A stretch of 64,000 bases of DNA from Sphingopyxis sp. QXT-31 (GCF_001984035.1 NZ_CP019449.1:868001-932000); one strand, 5' to 3'; positions 43,146 through 54,141 are shown, counted from the first letter of the stretch. Translations and numbers: made by a program. The notes: generated from the sequence alone by a model not told the origin.

Positions 43146-43547
43146 TTATCGGGTCTTATCTTCGCAGATGTAGCCTCGGCTGCCGCCTCGGCTGCAGACA
43201 AGATAGATGCCGTCTTCCGACCGCCGGAGACGAAGGCGCATTCTCTTATTTTGCAGCATTGGTCCATGGCCGATGTAACGGATACTGATGGTAGCCGACC
43301 GCGGCGATTGCCCGGAGATGACACGCGCGATCCTCATGCGCGCGGTGAATATAAGATTCAGGCCCCATTCGTCGATGACCTCGTTGTCGAGCGTTTCGAC
43401 CTTGCCGGTCACGACGAGATATTCCGATAGGTGCTGAGCCTCTTCTGCGGCCGCCCAAGGTGGCACCGTCATCGGCAACGCGACGAGCGTGGAAAGAGCG
43501 ATAGCCCGGATGATTCCGGGCAACACGCCTTTCCGGCGTCCTGTCAA
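43146..43547 (-). CDS. Unrecognised exported protein (133 aa)
   Basis: I do not recognise the family. The protein has an export signal (IIRAIALSTLVALPMTVPPWAAA) and a small beta-rich domain (EYLVVTGKVETLD, LIFTARMRIARVISGQ, SATISIRYIGHGP, MRLRLRR) with two C-terminal cysteines (YLVCSRG, GYICED) that may pair. The start is a TTG at 43547 overlapping the aldo/keto reductase stop; a GTG at 43526 is an alternative. It is the last gene of a leftward operon and its GC is a little lower than its neighbours'. Confidence 0.6.
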   Translation of the reverse strand: MTGRRKGVLPGIIRAIALSTLVALPMTVPPWAAAEEAQHLSEYLVVTGKVETLDNEVIDEWGLNLIFTARMRIARVISGQSPRSATISIRYIGHGPMLQNKRMRLRLRRSEDGIYLVCSRGGSRGYICEDKTR

Positions 43548-44539
43548 AGCCGCACCATCCGCATGCCCATTTCGCCGTAGCGCGGCCCGCTGGTGCCGCC
43601 CATCGGAGCCGCCGCCTCGATCGCGGCCAAATCGTCGGCATCCAGCGTCACCTCGGCGGCCGCGACGCTGTCTTCCATCGTCGCGCGGCGCTTGGTGCCG
43701 GGGATCGGGACGATGTCGTCACCCTGCGCGAGCAGCCAGGCGAGCGCGATCTGCGCTTTCGACACGCCATGCTTGTCGGCAACCGCACCGATCGCATCGA
43801 CGATCGCGAGGTTGGCAGGGAAATTCTCCTCGCTGTAGCGCGGGTCGTTGCGGCGCCAGTCGTTCTCGGGCAGTTCGTCGCGGCTGCGCACCGCGCCCGC
43901 GAGGAAGCCGCGGCCGAGCGGCGAATAGGGGACGAAGCCGATGCCATTGTCGCGGCAGGCAGAGAGAATCTCCTCCTCCACATCGCGTTCCCAGATCGAA
44001 TATTCGCTCTGCAATGCGGTGATCGGCGCGGCTTTCGCGGCGCGGCGGATCGTTTCGGGGCCGGCTTCGGACAAAGCGATGTGGCGGACCTTGCCCTCGT
44101 GGACCAGTTCCATCATGCCGCCGACGACTTCCTCGATCGGGATCGAAGGATCGACGCGGTGCTGGTAGAAGAGGTCGATTGTGTCGATACCGAGCCGCTG
44201 GAGCGAGCCTTCGCAGCTGCGCCGCGCATTTTCGGGCGAGCCATCGACCCCGACGATCTGGTTGCCGTCGAACTTGAAGCCGAACTTGGTCGCGATGACG
44301 AGGCCGTCGCGCTTGCCCTTGATCGCCGCGCCGAGCAGTTCCTCGTTGCTGAACGGGCCATAGATTTGCGCGGTATCGAAGAAGGTGACGCCGAGGTCGA
44401 TCGCGCGGTGGATCGTCGCGGTCGATTCGTCGAGGTCCGCGGCCTCGCCATAGAGGATGTTGCCGCCCTTGATCATCGGCATGCAGCCGATTCCGATGGC
44501 GGAGACCTCGAGTCCGTGGCCGAGCTTGCGATATTTCAT
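43544..44539 (-). CDS. Aldo/keto reductase (331 aa)
   Basis: An NADPH-dependent aldo/keto reductase of the YajO/AKR13-like group. GVTFFDTAQIYGPFSNEELLG gives the catalytic Asp and Tyr, LVIATKFGFKFDG the Lys, and DLFYQHRVDPSIPIEEV the His. The late part IPGTKRRATMEDS binds the cofactor phosphate. The substrate is unknown. It overlaps the symporter gene by four bases (ATGA), so the leftward symporter, reductase and unknown secreted protein form one operon. Confidence 0.92.
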   Translation of the reverse strand: MKYRKLGHGLEVSAIGIGCMPMIKGGNILYGEAADLDESTATIHRAIDLGVTFFDTAQIYGPFSNEELLGAAIKGKRDGLVIATKFGFKFDGNQIVGVDGSPENARRSCEGSLQRLGIDTIDLFYQHRVDPSIPIEEVVGGMMELVHEGKVRHIALSEAGPETIRRAAKAAPITALQSEYSIWERDVEEEILSACRDNGIGFVPYSPLGRGFLAGAVRSRDELPENDWRRNDPRYSEENFPANLAIVDAIGAVADKHGVSKAQIALAWLLAQGDDIVPIPGTKRRATMEDSVAAAEVTLDADDLAAIEAAAPMGGTSGPRYGEMGMRMVRL

Positions 44540-45786
44540 GGCGTCTCTCCTGCGGGTTTGTCGTCGCCGACGCCGTCGGCGGCATATTTGGTGGCGGCGA
44601 CGTCGCCGATGACATTGCCGAGGGTCCGGAAGATGTCGGGGAAGGTCTCGACCGCGACGAGCAGCCCCAGCGGCGCGACGGGCACCCCCATCGACACCGC
44701 AATGGGTGCGATCGAGGTCACGAAGCTGATCGATCCGGGCAGGCTAACCGACGACAGCGCGGCGGCCATCGCGACGCCGAGCCCGACTGCCATTTCCCAT
44801 GGCGTAAGCTCGATGCCGAACAGCCAAGCGACATAGATGACGACCGCGAGGTTCATCGCGGGGCTGGTGAAACGGAACAACGCGACCGCGAGCGGTAGCA
44901 CGACGTCGGCCTTTTTGGGATCGACGCCCAGCGCCTCCGACGATTTGAGCATCGCGGGCAGGCTGGCAAGCGAGCTTTGCGTGCTGATCGCGACCGCCAG
45001 CGTCGGCACCATCGCGCGGACGAAGCGCGGCAGTGAAATGCCGACGACGAGCCAGGCGAGCAGCAGCCCTAGGATGATGCAGCTGACGCCGATCCCCATC
45101 AGGATCAGCACATAATGGATCAGCCCGCCGAAGGCCGCGACCCCCGCCTTGACCGCGAGCGCATAGCCCAGAGCAAAAACGCCGATCGGCGCAAGCGCGA
45201 GCACCCAGCCGATGACGATCAGCATCGCGTCGCCCAGCGCCTTGAACAGTCCCGACAGCGTCGCGCGCTGCGGCGCCTCCAGCTTGGTGATGGCAAAGGC
45301 GAAGATCGTAGTGAACACGATCAGCGGCAGGATCGCGGTGTCCGCCGCGGCGGCGATCGGGTTGGTCGGGATCAGCGACAGTAGGAAGTCGGCGAAGGTG
45401 GGCGAGGGGCCCGCCTCGGTCGTGCCGCCGAGCCCGTGGCGCAGCGCCTCGGCAGCGCTGGCCGAGAGCGGGAAGAGTTTGAGCAGCAACGGCGTCATCA
45501 GCAGCGACATCGTTCCCGAAAGCGCGATCGCGCCGAGGAAGATCGCCACCGACCGCGCCGCGAGCCGGCCCGCGCGCGCGGCGTCGGCGGTCGCGGTGAT
45601 GCCGGTGATCAGCAATGCGACGACCAGCGGCACGATCGTCATCTTGAGCGCATTGAGCCAGAGCAGGCCGACCGGTTCTACAAACGGCAGGATGGCGGTT
45701 GCGGCGTCGAGTGATACGCTCTCGATCGCGATCCCGAGCAACATACCCGCGATCAGCGAGCCGAGGATGATCCATGCCGATTTCAA
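44536..45786 (-). CDS. Dicarboxylate/amino acid:cation symporter (416 aa)
   Basis: A GltP/DctA-type secondary transporter (PF00375). It has about eight membrane segments plus re-entrant hairpins, with STQSSLASLPAML as the serine-rich hairpin and FRFTSPAMNLAVVIYVA as the NMDGT-like region. The substrate is probably glutamate, aspartate or C4-dicarboxylates. No ATG fits. The TTG at 45786 lies nine bases after an AGGGGG ribosome site; another TTG at 45792 is two codons upstream. The frame continues far upstream but is non-coding in character and would clash with glmM. Confidence 0.88.
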   Translation of the reverse strand: MKSAWIILGSLIAGMLLGIAIESVSLDAATAILPFVEPVGLLWLNALKMTIVPLVVALLITGITATADAARAGRLAARSVAIFLGAIALSGTMSLLMTPLLLKLFPLSASAAEALRHGLGGTTEAGPSPTFADFLLSLIPTNPIAAAADTAILPLIVFTTIFAFAITKLEAPQRATLSGLFKALGDAMLIVIGWVLALAPIGVFALGYALAVKAGVAAFGGLIHYVLILMGIGVSCIILGLLLAWLVVGISLPRFVRAMVPTLAVAISTQSSLASLPAMLKSSEALGVDPKKADVVLPLAVALFRFTSPAMNLAVVIYVAWLFGIELTPWEMAVGLGVAMAAALSSVSLPGSISFVTSIAPIAVSMGVPVAPLGLLVAVETFPDIFRTLGNVIGDVAATKYAADGVGDDKPAGETP

Positions 45787-45898
45787 ATTCAAATTCCCCC
45801 TGGCCGTGCCGGTCTGCTTGCCAATAAAAAACGGGTGACCTACTGCCGTCCCAGGATTGCCGGGGTGGGCTTCACCCGGCTTATTTGGCAGAGGTTGC

Positions 45899-47236
45899 AT
45901 GCGCAAGTTTTTCGGCACCGACGGCATCCGCGGGCTGACCAACCAGATTCCGATGACGGTCGAGGTCGCGATGCGCGTCGGCATGGCGGCGGGCGCGCAT
46001 TTTCTGCGCGGCGCACACAAGCACCGCGTGGTGATTGGCAAGGATACGCGGCTTTCGGGCTATATGCTCGAAAATGCGCTGGTTGCGGGCTTCACCAGCG
46101 TCGGCATGGACGTGGTGCAGGTCGGGCCGATGCCGACCCCGGCGATCGCGATGCTGACGCGCTCGATGCGCGCCGACCTGGGCGTCATGCTCTCGGCAAG
46201 CCACAATCCCTATTACGACAATGGCATCAAGCTGTTCGGCCCCGACGGCTACAAGCTGTCCGACGCCGACGAGGCGGCGATCGAACTGCTGCTGGCGAGC
46301 GAGCCGAAGCTCGCCGAACCCGCGCAGATCGGGCGGGCCAAGCGCATCGACGACGCGCGCGGGCGCTATATCCACGCGGTGAAGCAGAGCCTGCCCGAAT
46401 CGGTGCGGCTCGACGGGCTGAAGATCGTGCTCGATTGCGCCAATGGTGCCGCGTACAACAGCGCGCCGACGGTGTTCTGGGAACTCGGCGCCGACGTGGT
46501 CGCGATCGGGGTCACGCCGAACGGCATCAACATCAACGACAAATGCGGCTCGACTTCGCCGGGCTTGTTGCAGGAAACGGTCGTGGCGAGCGGCGCCGAT
46601 ATCGGCATCGCGCTCGACGGCGATGCCGACCGGCTGATCGTCGTCGACGAGAAGGGCGCGATCGTCGATGGCGACCAGATCATGGCGACGATCGGCGCGA
46701 GCTGGGCGCGGCAGGGACGGCTGAAGGGCGGCGGCGTGGTCGCGACGGTCATGTCTAACCTCGGCCTCGAACGCTTCCTCCAGGGGCAGGGCCTGACGCT
46801 CGAGCGGACCAAGGTCGGCGACCGCTATGTGCTCGAACGCATGAAGACCGGCGGCTTCAACGTCGGCGGCGAGCAGTCGGGGCATATGATCCTGTCCGAT
46901 CACGCCACCACCGGCGACGGCACGCTGGCGGGGCTGCAACTGCTCGCCGAGCTGGTCGCGTCGGGCAAGCCGGCGAGCGAATTGCTCCACCAGTTCGATC
47001 CGGTGCCGCAGCTCTTGAAGAATGTGCGCTTCGCGGGGGGTGAACCGCTGGGCGACGCGCAGGTGCAGGCGGCGATTGCCGACGGCGAGGCCGCGCTCGC
47101 AGGGCGTGGGCGCCTCGTCATCCGCGCCTCGGGCACCGAACCCCTCATCCGCGTCATGGCCGAAGGCGATGACGCATCCCAGGTAGAAAGCGTCGTCGAC
47201 AGTATCTGCGACGCAGTCAGAAAGGCAGTAGACTAA
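45899..47236 (+). CDS. glmM: Phosphoglucosamine mutase (445 aa)
   Basis: It interconverts glucosamine-6-phosphate and glucosamine-1-phosphate for peptidoglycan and lipopolysaccharide synthesis. The GlmM features are [12 protein letters not shown] at the start, active-site serine in [14 protein letters not shown], metal-binding DGDADRL, GGEQSGH and the phosphate-binding [15 protein letters not shown]. Length is standard. The start has a GAGG site five to six bases upstream. The DUF1272 gene overlaps its stop by one base, opening a chain of tightly packed genes. Confidence 0.96.
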   Translation: MRKFFGTDGIRGLTNQIPMTVEVAMRVGMAAGAHFLRGAHKHRVVIGKDTRLSGYMLENALVAGFTSVGMDVVQVGPMPTPAIAMLTRSMRADLGVMLSASHNPYYDNGIKLFGPDGYKLSDADEAAIELLLASEPKLAEPAQIGRAKRIDDARGRYIHAVKQSLPESVRLDGLKIVLDCANGAAYNSAPTVFWELGADVVAIGVTPNGININDKCGSTSPGLLQETVVASGADIGIALDGDADRLIVVDEKGAIVDGDQIMATIGASWARQGRLKGGGVVATVMSNLGLERFLQGQGLTLERTKVGDRYVLERMKTGGFNVGGEQSGHMILSDHATTGDGTLAGLQLLAELVASGKPASELLHQFDPVPQLLKNVRFAGGEPLGDAQVQAAIADGEAALAGRGRLVIRASGTEPLIRVMAEGDDASQVESVVDSICDAVRKAVD

Positions 47237-47460
47237 TGTTGGAAATGCGTCCCGATTGCGAGAAGTGCGGCAAGGACCTGCCGGCCAACGCGCACGGCGC
47301 CTTCATCTGTTCGATGGAATGCACCTTCTGCGCGAATTGTTCGGACCGGCTGGACGAGATTTGCCCCAATTGCGGCGGCGACCTGCTCGACCGGCCGCTG
47401 CGCGAAGGCGCGATCCTGGCGAAATATCCCGGCTCGACGGTGCGAAAGCATAAGGCTTGA
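47236..47460 (+). CDS. DUF1272 zinc-ribbon-like protein (74 aa)
   Basis: Cysteine pairs CEKC, CSMECTFCANC and CPNC are arranged as in DUF1272 proteins, which probably bind zinc. Its function is unknown. It starts on the last base of the glmM stop and overlaps the thiD gene by four bases (TTGA), so translation is likely coupled. Confidence 0.9.
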   Translation: MLEMRPDCEKCGKDLPANAHGAFICSMECTFCANCSDRLDEICPNCGGDLLDRPLREGAILAKYPGSTVRKHKA

Positions 47461-48632
47461 CCGCACGCGTCCTGATCGTCGCCGGCTCCGACAGCGGGGG
47501 CGGCGCGGGAATCCAGGCCGATATCAAGACGGTCACGATGCTCGGCGGCCACGCGATGACCGCGATCACCGCGATCACCGCGCAGAATACGCTGGGGGTT
47601 GAGGCGGTCCACGCCATCCCGACCGAGATGGTGACGCAGCAGATGCGCAGCGTTGCCGAGGATATCGGGGTCGATGCGGTCAAGATCGGCATGCTCGGCG
47701 GCGCCGACAATGCGATGGCGGTCGCCGAGGAACTGATCTCCGGCGTCTATGGCGAGAGCTTCGTTTTCGATCCGGTGATGATCGCGACGAGCGGCGCGGT
47801 GCTGGCCGACGACCGGACGATCGCCGCGATGGAGGTGCTCGCCGAACTCAGCACCGTGGTGACGCCGAACCTGCCCGAACTCGCCGCGCTGTGCGGCCGG
47901 GTAAACCTTGCCGACGACGCGATCGAGGGCGAGGCGGTGGCCTATGCGCAAAAGGTCAACGCGGCGGTGCTGGTCAAGGGCGGGCATGGCGCGGGCGAGA
48001 CGATCACCGACCGGCTGGTCACCGAACATGGCACGATCGCGCTGTGGGAGGCGCCGCGCATCGACACGCGCAGCACCCACGGCACCGGCTGCACGCTGGC
48101 GAGCGCGATCGCCGCGGGGCTGGCGCAGGGCATGCCGCTCGAGCCCGCAGTGGCGCGCGCGCGCGATTTCGTGCGGCTGTCTTTGCTCGACGCGCCGGGG
48201 CTGGGGCAGGGGCATGGCCCGATGGGGCAGCAGGCGGTGCGCAATGACGGCCTGTTTACCGGCCCCGCGCTCAACCAGATCACCTTGCCCGCGAGCGACT
48301 ATGCGGCTTCGGTCGCCTTCTACAAACAGATGGGGCTGACGCAGATCGTCGACAGCCCCGACAATGGCTATGCGCGCTTCGAGGCGATCAACGGCGTGAC
48401 CTTGTCGATCCATGTCGGCGACGGCGCGGCGGGCGGCGCGACCGTCTATCTGGAGAGCGGGGCGCTCGACGCGTGGGTTGCCTATCTCGCGCGCCGCGGC
48501 GTGCGCTTCGACCAGATGCCCGCCGACGAGGACTGGGGCTGGCGCGAAGCGCGGCTGACCGATCCCGCGGGCAACCGGCTGTGCCTCTATCAGGCGGGCG
48601 AGTATCGGAGATATCCGCCGTGGCGCATATGA
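47457..48632 (+). CDS. thiD: ThiD hydroxymethylpyrimidine kinase fused to a VOC domain (391 aa)
   Basis: Residues 1-265 are a full ThiD kinase: [25 protein letters not shown], the ATP site GGHGAGET and the catalytic-loop [20 protein letters not shown]. It phosphorylates HMP and HMP-P for thiamine synthesis. Residues about 275-391 are a VOC/glyoxalase-like domain ([39 protein letters not shown]) in the same open frame with no stop between. The second domain's role is unknown; a metal site is only partly visible. The TTG start overlaps DUF1272. RNase HII begins inside its 3' end. Confidence 0.9.
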   Translation: MTARVLIVAGSDSGGGAGIQADIKTVTMLGGHAMTAITAITAQNTLGVEAVHAIPTEMVTQQMRSVAEDIGVDAVKIGMLGGADNAMAVAEELISGVYGESFVFDPVMIATSGAVLADDRTIAAMEVLAELSTVVTPNLPELAALCGRVNLADDAIEGEAVAYAQKVNAAVLVKGGHGAGETITDRLVTEHGTIALWEAPRIDTRSTHGTGCTLASAIAAGLAQGMPLEPAVARARDFVRLSLLDAPGLGQGHGPMGQQAVRNDGLFTGPALNQITLPASDYAASVAFYKQMGLTQIVDSPDNGYARFEAINGVTLSIHVGDGAAGGATVYLESGALDAWVAYLARRGVRFDQMPADEDWGWREARLTDPAGNRLCLYQAGEYRRYPPWRI

Positions 48633-49183
48633 TCGTCGGCGTCGACGAAGCGGGCAGGGGCCCGCTCGCGGGGCCCGTGGTCGCGGCGGCGGTGCTGCTC
48701 TGCGAGGGCGGCATCCTGGGCCTCGACGACAGCAAGAAGCTGACCGCGAAGCGCCGCGGCGAACTCGAAATCGAGATCAAGGCGCGCTGCCGCTGGGGCG
48801 TCGGCGAGGCGAGCGTCGGCGAGATCGACCGCATCAACATATTGCAGGCGACCTTCCTCGCGATGACGCGCGCGGTCGAGGCGCTGGGCGTCGAGCCCGC
48901 CGAAGTGCTCGTCGATGGCAACCGGCTACCCCGGTGGCGCTACACCGCGCGCGCGATCATCGGCGGCGATGCGTCGCACGCGTGCATTTCGGCGGCGAGC
49001 ATCATCGCCAAGGAGCATCGCGACCGCTTCATGGTCGCGGCGGCGCGCGATTTTCCGCACTTCGGCTGGGAAACCAACATGGGTTATGGTACCGCCCACC
49101 ATCTCGCGGCGCTGCGCCAGCACGGCCCCACGCCGCTCCATCGGACCAGCTTTGCCCCGGTCGCACAAATGCAGCTGGTCTGA
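48620..49183 (+). CDS. rnhB: Ribonuclease HII (187 aa)
   Basis: It removes ribonucleotides and RNA primers from RNA/DNA hybrids. The catalytic motifs are [16 protein letters not shown] (Asp/Glu pair), LDDSKKL and the later [21 protein letters not shown] start at 48620 is nine bases after a GGAG site; an ATG at 48629 is the alternative. It overlaps the thiD-VOC gene by 13 bases. Length is a little short but typical for alphaproteobacteria. Confidence 0.94.
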   Translation: MAHMIVGVDEAGRGPLAGPVVAAAVLLCEGGILGLDDSKKLTAKRRGELEIEIKARCRWGVGEASVGEIDRINILQATFLAMTRAVEALGVEPAEVLVDGNRLPRWRYTARAIIGGDASHACISAASIIAKEHRDRFMVAAARDFPHFGWETNMGYGTAHHLAALRQHGPTPLHRTSFAPVAQMQLV

Positions 49184-49199
49184 TCAAGGGGAGACGGCG

Positions 49200-50096
49200 A
49201 TGCGCAGCGGGTTCACGGCCGACGACGTCGGCGCGCAGACGGGCCGCCGCTTCCTTGTCACCGGTGCCAATGCCGGGCTAGGGTTCGAAGTCACGCGCGT
49301 CCTCGCGGCACGCGGCGGGCATGTCGTGCTGGCGTGCCGCGACGCCGACAAGGCCGAGGCGGCGATGCATCGGATACGTACCGATGTTCCGGCGGCCGAC
49401 CTGTCGTTCCAGCCGCTCGACCTCGCCGATCTCGACCAGGTGAAAGATGCGGCGAAGACCGTGCTGGCCGGGCCGCGGATCGACGTGCTGATCAACAATG
49501 CAGGGGTGATGATCCCGCCCAAGACGCTGACTGCACAGGGTTATGAGCTGCAATTCGGCGTCAACCACCTCGGTACCTTCGCCTTCACCGGGCTCGTCCA
49601 CCCGCATGTCGACGATCGTATCGTCATCACGAGCAGCATCGCGCACAAGGACGGCGCGATCGACTTCAGCGACCTGTCGGCGCGCCGCAGCTATCATAAA
49701 TGGCCGCGCTACCAGGCGAGCAAGCTCGCGAATCTGCTCCATATGTTCGAACTCGACCGGCGGCTCAGCGTCGCCGGGCGCGCGACGCAGGCGATCGGCT
49801 GCCACCCCGGGGTCGCGCTCACCGAACTCACGCGCCACCTGCCGCTGCCGCTCCGAACGATGACGCCGCTCGCCGGGCCCTTCTTCAACAGCGCGGCGCA
49901 GGGAGCATGGCCGACGTTGCAAGCCGCGACGGGGGCGAATGTGCAGGGCGGCGACTATCTGGGGCCGCAGGGGCTCGGCGAGATCACGGGGCGCTCGGGA
50001 CCGGCGCGGGCAACGCGCACCGCGCGCGACCCGAAGCTCGCGAAGGAACTGTGGGTGCGGTCGGTCGAGCTGACGGGCGTCGATCCGGGACTCTGA
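49200..50096 (+). CDS. SDR family oxidoreductase, protochlorophyllide reductase-like group (298 aa)
   Basis: The cofactor motif TGANAGLGFEV near the start, the acidic DLADLDQV, NNAGVM, and the active-site YQASK (Tyr then Lys) with ITSSIAH as the serine strand mark a classical SDR of the WW-domain/retinol-dehydrogenase-like type. The substrate is unknown. The ATG follows a GGGGAGA site after four to five bases. It follows rnhB and precedes the unusual ccrM upstream region. Confidence 0.9.
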   Translation: MRSGFTADDVGAQTGRRFLVTGANAGLGFEVTRVLAARGGHVVLACRDADKAEAAMHRIRTDVPAADLSFQPLDLADLDQVKDAAKTVLAGPRIDVLINNAGVMIPPKTLTAQGYELQFGVNHLGTFAFTGLVHPHVDDRIVITSSIAHKDGAIDFSDLSARRSYHKWPRYQASKLANLLHMFELDRRLSVAGRATQAIGCHPGVALTELTRHLPLPLRTMTPLAGPFFNSAAQGAWPTLQAATGANVQGGDYLGPQGLGEITGRSGPARATRTARDPKLAKELWVRSVELTGVDPGL

Positions 50097-50124
50097 CCCG
50101 TCACAAAGGATTTTTTCCGCGACT

Positions 50125-51453
<1,329 letters not shown>

Positions 51454-51468
51454 TCCCCGTTCCACAAC

Positions 51469-51561
51469 ATCCGTTCGCCCTGAGCTTGTCGAAGGGCCGT
51501 CCTTGTTCCTTGAGGACGCTGAAGGAAGAACGGTGCTTCGACAAGCTCAGCACGAACGGAT
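51469..51561. repeat. Inverted repeat of the CTTGTCGAAG type, copy 1
   Basis: The left arm ATCCGTTCGCCCTGAGCTTG and the right arm CAAGCTCAGCACGAACGGAT pair around a 53-base centre containing GGAAGAACGG. A related copy lies at 60408-60499. It separates ccrM from folP and may act as a terminator. Confidence 0.8.
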
Positions 51562-51573
51562 AGGGGTAGGGCG

Positions 51574-52704
51574 ATGTTTGCACCACTGACCAAGCCCGAT
51601 CTCGGCAGCGCCTCGCCCGATGCGCGCATCTATTGCCGGCCGACCTGCTTCGTCGATCGCCCGCACGAACTCGACGACGCCTGTCTGCGCATCGCCGACA
51701 CGATGGTCTGGTTCGCGGCGTGGCACATCAGCCTGCGCGACGCGGGCCCGATTAAATCGGCGATCGTCACCATCCCCGAATTTGCCGACTGGGTCGCAGC
51801 GATGCCCGACCATCTGGTCGAGATGGCGGGCCGACAACGCGCCGGTGTGCTCCGCCCGCGCGGCGCGCTCCAGCTCGGAGAGCGGGTGGTGCGGCTCAAC
51901 GAACCGCAATTGATGGGAATTCTCAACGTCACCCCCGACAGCTTCTCCGACGGCGGCAAGCATGTGGACAGCGCCGCGGCGATCGATGCAGGGTTCGCCA
52001 TGGCGTCGGCGGGCGCCGCGATCATTGATGTCGGCGGGGAATCGACGCGGCCCGGTGCGCCGCTCATATGGGAAGGCGACGAGATCCAGCGGGTCGAAGC
52101 CGTGGTTTCGGGCCTGGCCAAGGGCGGCGTTGCAGTATCGATCGACACGCGCAAGGCCGCGGTGATGGAGGCGGCGCTTGCCGCCGGCGCGACCATCGTC
52201 AACGATATCTCGGCGCTGCGCTACGACGACCGCGCGATGGAGGTCGTCGCGGCCGCCGGCTGCCCGGTGGTGCTGATGCACGCTCCCGCGGCGAAGAGCG
52301 ACCCGCACGAGGGCGGCGGCTACGACCATGTCCTCCTCGACGTCTACGACCTGCTCGCCGAGCGCGTCGCGGCGTGCATAGCGGGCGGCATCGACCCCGC
52401 GAAGATCGTCGTCGATCCGGGGCTCGGCTTCGGCAAGGGGGTCGGCGATAATCTGGCGCTGGTGGGCGGCCTCGCGCTGCTCCACACGCTCGGTTGCCCG
52501 ATCCTGTTCGGAGCGAGCCGCAAACGCATGATCGGCGCGCTCGACAACGAAGCGCCCGCCGACCAGCGGCTGGGCGGCACGGTGGCGCTGCACTATCAGG
52601 CGGCGGCGCAGGGCGCACAGCTGCTGCGCGTCCACGACATCGCCGAGAACCGGCAGGCGCTGCGCATATGGCGCGGGCTGCGGGACGCGGCGCTGACCGG
52701 GTGA
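51574..52704 (+). CDS. folP: Dihydropteroate synthase with N-terminal extension (376 aa)
   Basis: It joins pABA and dihydropterin pyrophosphate in folate synthesis. The family core starts near residue 112 with LMGILNVTPDSFSDGG and continues with VGGESTRPGA, DTRKAAV, NDISALRYD, DPGLGFGKG and GASRKRMIG. The first 110 residues (YCRPTCFVDRPHELDD and onward) have no counterpart in the usual 280-residue enzyme and are of unknown role; such extensions are seen in sphingomonads. It converges with the response-regulator gene, stop next to stop. Confidence 0.94.
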   Translation: MFAPLTKPDLGSASPDARIYCRPTCFVDRPHELDDACLRIADTMVWFAAWHISLRDAGPIKSAIVTIPEFADWVAAMPDHLVEMAGRQRAGVLRPRGALQLGERVVRLNEPQLMGILNVTPDSFSDGGKHVDSAAAIDAGFAMASAGAAIIDVGGESTRPGAPLIWEGDEIQRVEAVVSGLAKGGVAVSIDTRKAAVMEAALAAGATIVNDISALRYDDRAMEVVAAAGCPVVLMHAPAAKSDPHEGGGYDHVLLDVYDLLAERVAACIAGGIDPAKIVVDPGLGFGKGVGDNLALVGGLALLHTLGCPILFGASRKRMIGALDNEAPADQRLGGTVALHYQAAAQGAQLLRVHDIAENRQALRIWRGLRDAALTG

Positions 52705-54141
52705 TCAGGCCGCCGTGTCGATCCCGAGGTCGCTGAGCTTGCGGTACAGCGTCGAGCGACCGATCCCCAAACGCCGCGCGACTTCGCTCATCCGGCCGCG
52801 ATAATGGCCGATCGCGAGGCGGATGACATCCGCCTCGATCTCTTCGAGCGGACGCAGATTGCCATCGGGGAGATACAGCGTGACCCCGATCGCCTCGCCG
52901 TTGATTGCGATCTCGCCCTGGCCCGCCGCCATGCTGCTGCCGCCGAGCGCGGCTTCGATTGTACGGAAATCTGCGCTGGTGAGAACGTCGGTCTCGCTGC
53001 CGACCGAGGCGCGGAACAAGACGTCCTGCAACTGGCGGACATTGCCCGGCCAGGCGTAAGCGGCGAGCAGGCGCAGCGCATCGTCGGTGACCCCGATCGG
53101 CCCCATGCCCGGCAGCCCGCCGATCCGCGCGAGAAGATGGCGCGCGAGCGGGCCGACGTCGCCGCGGCGCTCGGACAGCGAGGGCAGGGTGAATTGCGCG
53201 CTCGACAGCGCGTAGAACAGATCCTCGCGGAAGTGGCCGGCCTCGATCAGCTTGTCGAGCGGGCTGGCGCTGGTCGCGATGATGCGCACGTCGACGCTCT
53301 GGCGGATGCTGCCGCCGATCATCTGGACCTCGCCCGAATTCAAAAATTCGACAAGCTTCGCCTGCGTCTCGAGCGGGATGCATTCGACATGGTCGATGAT
53401 GATGCTGCCGCCGTCGGCCTGCACCAGCCGCCCGACCTGGCGGTCGAACGCGCCCGGGAAAGCGCCGCGTTCGTGCCCGAACAGCCCCGACCCGATCAGC
53501 CCCGGCGATACCGCCGAGCAATCGACCATCACCAGCGCCCCGCGAGCGCGCGGGCTGGCGCTATGGATCGCGCGCGCGAAGACTTCCTTGCCGGTGCCGG
53601 GCTTGCCGTTGATCATCACCGGCACGCGCGCGCGCGCGGCCTTGGCGGCGATCGCGAGCGCGCTGCGGAAATTGGGGCTAGACCCGATGATTTCCTCGAA
53701 CGCCAGCGGTGCGCGCAATTTTTCGGTGAGCGGGCGCAGTTCGCCCTGCGGGCCGCTTTGCGTCGCGATGCGATCGAGCGCGCTCAGCAGCCGGTCGGGG
53801 GCGATCGGTTTCTGGACGAAGTCGGTTGCGCCCGCGCGCATCGCGGCGACCGCGACCTCGACCCCGTTGCGCATCGTGATGACGATCAGCGGCAGCGCGG
53901 GACGCCAGCGCCGCAGTTCGGCGACGAATTCGGCCATGTCCATGCCCGGCGCGCCTTGGTCGACCAGCACCGCGTCGAGCGCCATGCCTTCCTGCGTGCC
54001 GAGCTTGGCGAGCGCGGTGTCGGTGTCCGTCGCGGCGACGCTGCGCCAGCCCCCGCGCGAGACGAGCGCCGACAGGAAGCGCTGCTGCGCCGGTTCGCTG
54101 TCGACGATCATCACCATCCGTGTGTCGCGCGCACTCGCCAT
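52705..54141 (-). CDS. NtrC-like response regulator with altered sigma-54 motifs (478 aa)
   Basis: The receiver domain looks functional (MIVDSEP, phospho-acceptor Asp61 in VLVDQGAPG, Lys111 in VQKPIAP). The AAA+ domain has Walker A GKPGTGKEV. However, the GAFTGA loop reads GAFPGA (226-231) and the Walker B Glu is His (IIIDH, 247-251). The C-terminal Fis-type HTH is intact (RMSEVARRLGIGRSTLYRKLS). The changes make ATP hydrolysis and sigma-54 contact doubtful, in contrast to PrsR in this window. It may instead work as a DNA-binding regulator. No partner kinase is adjacent. Confidence 0.87.
   Translation of the reverse strand: MASARDTRMVMIVDSEPAQQRFLSALVSRGGWRSVAATDTDTALAKLGTQEGMALDAVLVDQGAPGMDMAEFVAELRRWRPALPLIVITMRNGVEVAVAAMRAGATDFVQKPIAPDRLLSALDRIATQSGPQGELRPLTEKLRAPLAFEEIIGSSPNFRSALAIAAKAARARVPVMINGKPGTGKEVFARAIHSASPRARGALVMVDCSAVSPGLIGSGLFGHERGAFPGAFDRQVGRLVQADGGSIIIDHVECIPLETQAKLVEFLNSGEVQMIGGSIRQSVDVRIIATSASPLDKLIEAGHFREDLFYALSSAQFTLPSLSERRGDVGPLARHLLARIGGLPGMGPIGVTDDALRLLAAYAWPGNVRQLQDVLFRASVGSETDVLTSADFRTIEAALGGSSMAAGQGEIAINGEAIGVTLYLPDGNLRPLEEIEADVIRLAIGHYRGRMSEVARRLGIGRSTLYRKLSDLGIDTAA

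Noticed and set aside
44536..46041. A longer form of the symporter starting at 46041
   Set aside because: The added 85 residues are antisense to glmM, not membrane-like, and a good ribosome site precedes the TTG at 45786.
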